A DNA stretch of 16,178 nt from positions 1 through 16,178 of the forward strand of contig CALBHZ010000227.1 of NCBI GenBank assembly GCA_937892815.1. The letters run 5' to 3'. Positions 15,119-16,178 of the stretch are shown here, piece after piece. The notes under the pieces were generated by a model. The model worked only from the letters and a program-made list of their open reading frames with translations, ran no database searches and was not told the DNA's origin. Source of the stretch: an uncultured archaeon (GTDB lineage Archaea; Thermoproteota; Nitrososphaeria; Conexivisphaerales; CALBHZ01). Each line of letters opens with the position of its first letter. Within the stretch, counting starts at the first letter, position 1. Both the position numbers and the translations under genes were made by a program.

Positions 15119-15126
15119 CTTTATAA
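15119..15126 (-). promoter_or_regulatory. TATA box of the debranching enzyme gene
   Basis: TTATAAAG on the minus strand is centred about 26 nt before ATG 15096, and no Shine-Dalgarno precedes the ATG, so a leaderless transcript is likely. Confidence 0.6.
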
Positions 15127-15140
15127 CTAAAAGCCTCCTA

Positions 15141-15146
15141 TTATAC
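15141..15146 (+). promoter_or_regulatory. TATA-like element for the GH57 gene
   Basis: TTATAC in CTATTATACCG is centred about 25 nt before ATG 15168, which would give a leaderless start there. It sits about 20 nt from the divergent GDE TATA, so the two promoters are back to back and may be controlled together. Confidence 0.4.
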
Positions 15147-15167
15147 CGTGCTTTGTTAGTATCACTG

Positions 15168-16178
15168 ATGTTTGAAGTTCATCAGCCTGTAAGGATTAAG
15201 TTAGGTAAAAGGAGGGTAGAAGGGCTCGAGGAATTTAAGAAGGAATGGTTTGATTGGGATTTAAGTAAGGAAGTAATTGAAAGGACGTCCAGAAAGTGTT
15301 ATGAGCCCGCTAATTCAATAATTTTAGAAGAGGTTCAGAGAGCTAAAGATGAAGGTGAGAGGTTTAAGGTTTCATTTAGCTTATCTGGAATATTTATCGA
15401 ACAGTTAAAGATGTTTAGACCGGAAATTATAGAGTCTTTTCGTCAGCTCGTTAAAACCGGAGATGTAGAGCTACTATGTCAAACCTATTATCATAGCTTA
15501 TCGTCTCTATTTAGGGATCCTAGCGAATTTAGGGAACAAGTCGAAATGCATAGGAAGTTAATAAAGAAAGAGTTCGGATATGAATCCGTAACCTTTGAGA
15601 ACACCGAGTTCATTTACGATGATGCGATTGGAGACGTTATAGCTAAACTAGGCTTTAATGCGATGCTTACGGAAGGGGCTGAAAGGATTTTAGGATGGAG
15701 ATCTCCCACGTATTTGTACAAAACTAAGTCCGGATTAAGGCTATTAATGAGACATTATAAGCTCTCAGATGATATAGGCTTTAGATTTTCGAATAGGAGT
15801 TGGAACCAATGGCCGTTAACCGCAGATAAATACGCAGGTTGGCTATCTAAGCTACAAGGACAGTTCGTCCTCTTAGCAATGGATTATGAAACGTTTGGAG
15901 AGCATCATTGGCCTGAAACGGGAATATATGAATTCCTGAGGTATTTACCTAGAGAGGTTCTCAAGAGAGGGCTTAAGTTCGCTACTCCTAAGGAGATAGC
16001 CGAGAAGATAGAGCCCGTAGACGTAATTGAGGTATCTCCTAGCTCTACGCTGTCATGGGCCGATATAGATAAGGGAATTGGGGCATGGGCCGGAAATATC
16101 ATGCAGAGAACGGCGTTAGAAGAGGTTGAGGAAATCGGAGAGATCGTTAGTACTATGGAGGAGAAGGAGATATGGAGG
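15168..16178 (+). CDS. GH57 alpha-amylase/4-alpha-glucanotransferase (3' truncated)
   Basis: The frame runs off the right edge after about 337 residues. It carries the GH57 motifs: EVHQP at residues 3-7, the Cys/Tyr-rich ELLCQTYYHS (101-110), TFENTEFIYDDA (142-153) with Glu147 as likely nucleophile, AMDYETFGEHHW (237-248) with Asp239 as likely acid/base, and STLSWAD...GAWAGNIMQ downstream, which is typical of the alpha-amylase-like GH57 branch. There is no signal peptide, so it should act on intracellular alpha-glucan with the divergent debranching enzyme. ATG 15168 fits the TATA spacing, but TTG 15153 would add LLVSL and complete the first beta-strand, so the start is uncertain. Confidence 0.88.
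   Translation, partial: MFEVHQPVRIKLGKRRVEGLEEFKKEWFDWDLSKEVIERTSRKCYEPANSIILEEVQRAKDEGERFKVSFSLSGIFIEQLKMFRPEIIESFRQLVKTGDVELLCQTYYHSLSSLFRDPSEFREQVEMHRKLIKKEFGYESVTFENTEFIYDDAIGDVIAKLGFNAMLTEGAERILGWRSPTYLYKTKSGLRLLMRHYKLSDDIGFRFSNRSWNQWPLTADKYAGWLSKLQGQFVLLAMDYETFGEHHWPETGIYEFLRYLPREVLKRGLKFATPKEIAEKIEPVDVIEVSPSSTLSWADIDKGIGAWAGNIMQRTALEEVEEIGEIVSTMEEKEIWR

Noticed and set aside
15905..16102. 65-codon minus-strand frame
   Set aside because: It is the antisense of the GH57 catalytic region, which has clear family motifs.
1..16178. tRNA genes, CRISPR arrays, insertion sequences
   Set aside because: No T-loop-like motifs with cloverleaf context, no regularly spaced repeats and no transposase motifs or terminal repeats were seen.

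Overview
The window looks like chromosomal DNA of a thermophilic archaeon. It carries the HerA-NurA-Mre11-Rad50 end-resection set, an MTH1187-type thiamine-binding protein, a zinc-motif ROK sugar kinase of archaeal type, and GH57 plus GH133 alpha-glucan enzymes. Base composition is moderately AT-rich, Arg is mostly AGA/AGG, several TTG starts are needed, and many genes either have a TATA-like element 26-27 nt before the start codon (leaderless mRNAs) or overlap their upstream neighbour. A TACK-type lineage is my guess; the exact taxon cannot be read from this sequence.

Layout. (1) 3-1205, plus strand: the C-terminal end of an unrecognised membrane protein, then nurA. (2) 1206-1331: a convergent gap with an 8-bp inverted repeat and possible gene debris. 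(3) 1332-7713, minus strand: a tight five-gene run read GT81/GT2-like glycosyltransferase -> LysE-family exporter -> herA -> mre11 -> rad50, joined by 1-nt gaps or overlaps and apparently driven from a TATA element near 7740. NurA, the usual operon partner of these genes, lies on the opposite strand and converges on rad50. (4) 7714-8120: about 400 bases with no intact gene but with what reads like a decayed ORF (two in-frame stop regions and one frameshift). (5) 8121-10210, minus strand: three small membrane proteins and an SPL/Rv2578c-like radical SAM protein, all overlapping, behind a clear leaderless promoter. This is the least explained unit. (6) 10247-11945, minus strand: ROK kinase -> class I methyltransferase -> MTH1187/UPF0045 protein, joined by two ATGA overlaps. 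(7) 12038-13228, plus strand: an MFS transporter divergent from the ROK gene, with a perfect TTGTAAT-N8-ATTACAA palindrome beside the kinase start. (8) 13255-15096, minus strand: GH133 glycogen debranching enzyme, divergent from (9) a GH57 amylase-type gene running off the right edge.

How the genes work together. HerA and NurA form a helicase-nuclease that acts with Mre11-Rad50 to resect DNA double-strand breaks. On the right, GH57 and GH133 would break down intracellular alpha-glucan (glycogen-like polymer). The MFS protein could move sugar or another small solute, and the ROK kinase would phosphorylate a free hexose, so the right third reads as a carbohydrate module. No RNA gene, CRISPR array, insertion sequence or intact mobile element was recognised. 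I found no clearly novel system; the membrane/radical SAM operon and the decayed ORF next to it are the best leads.
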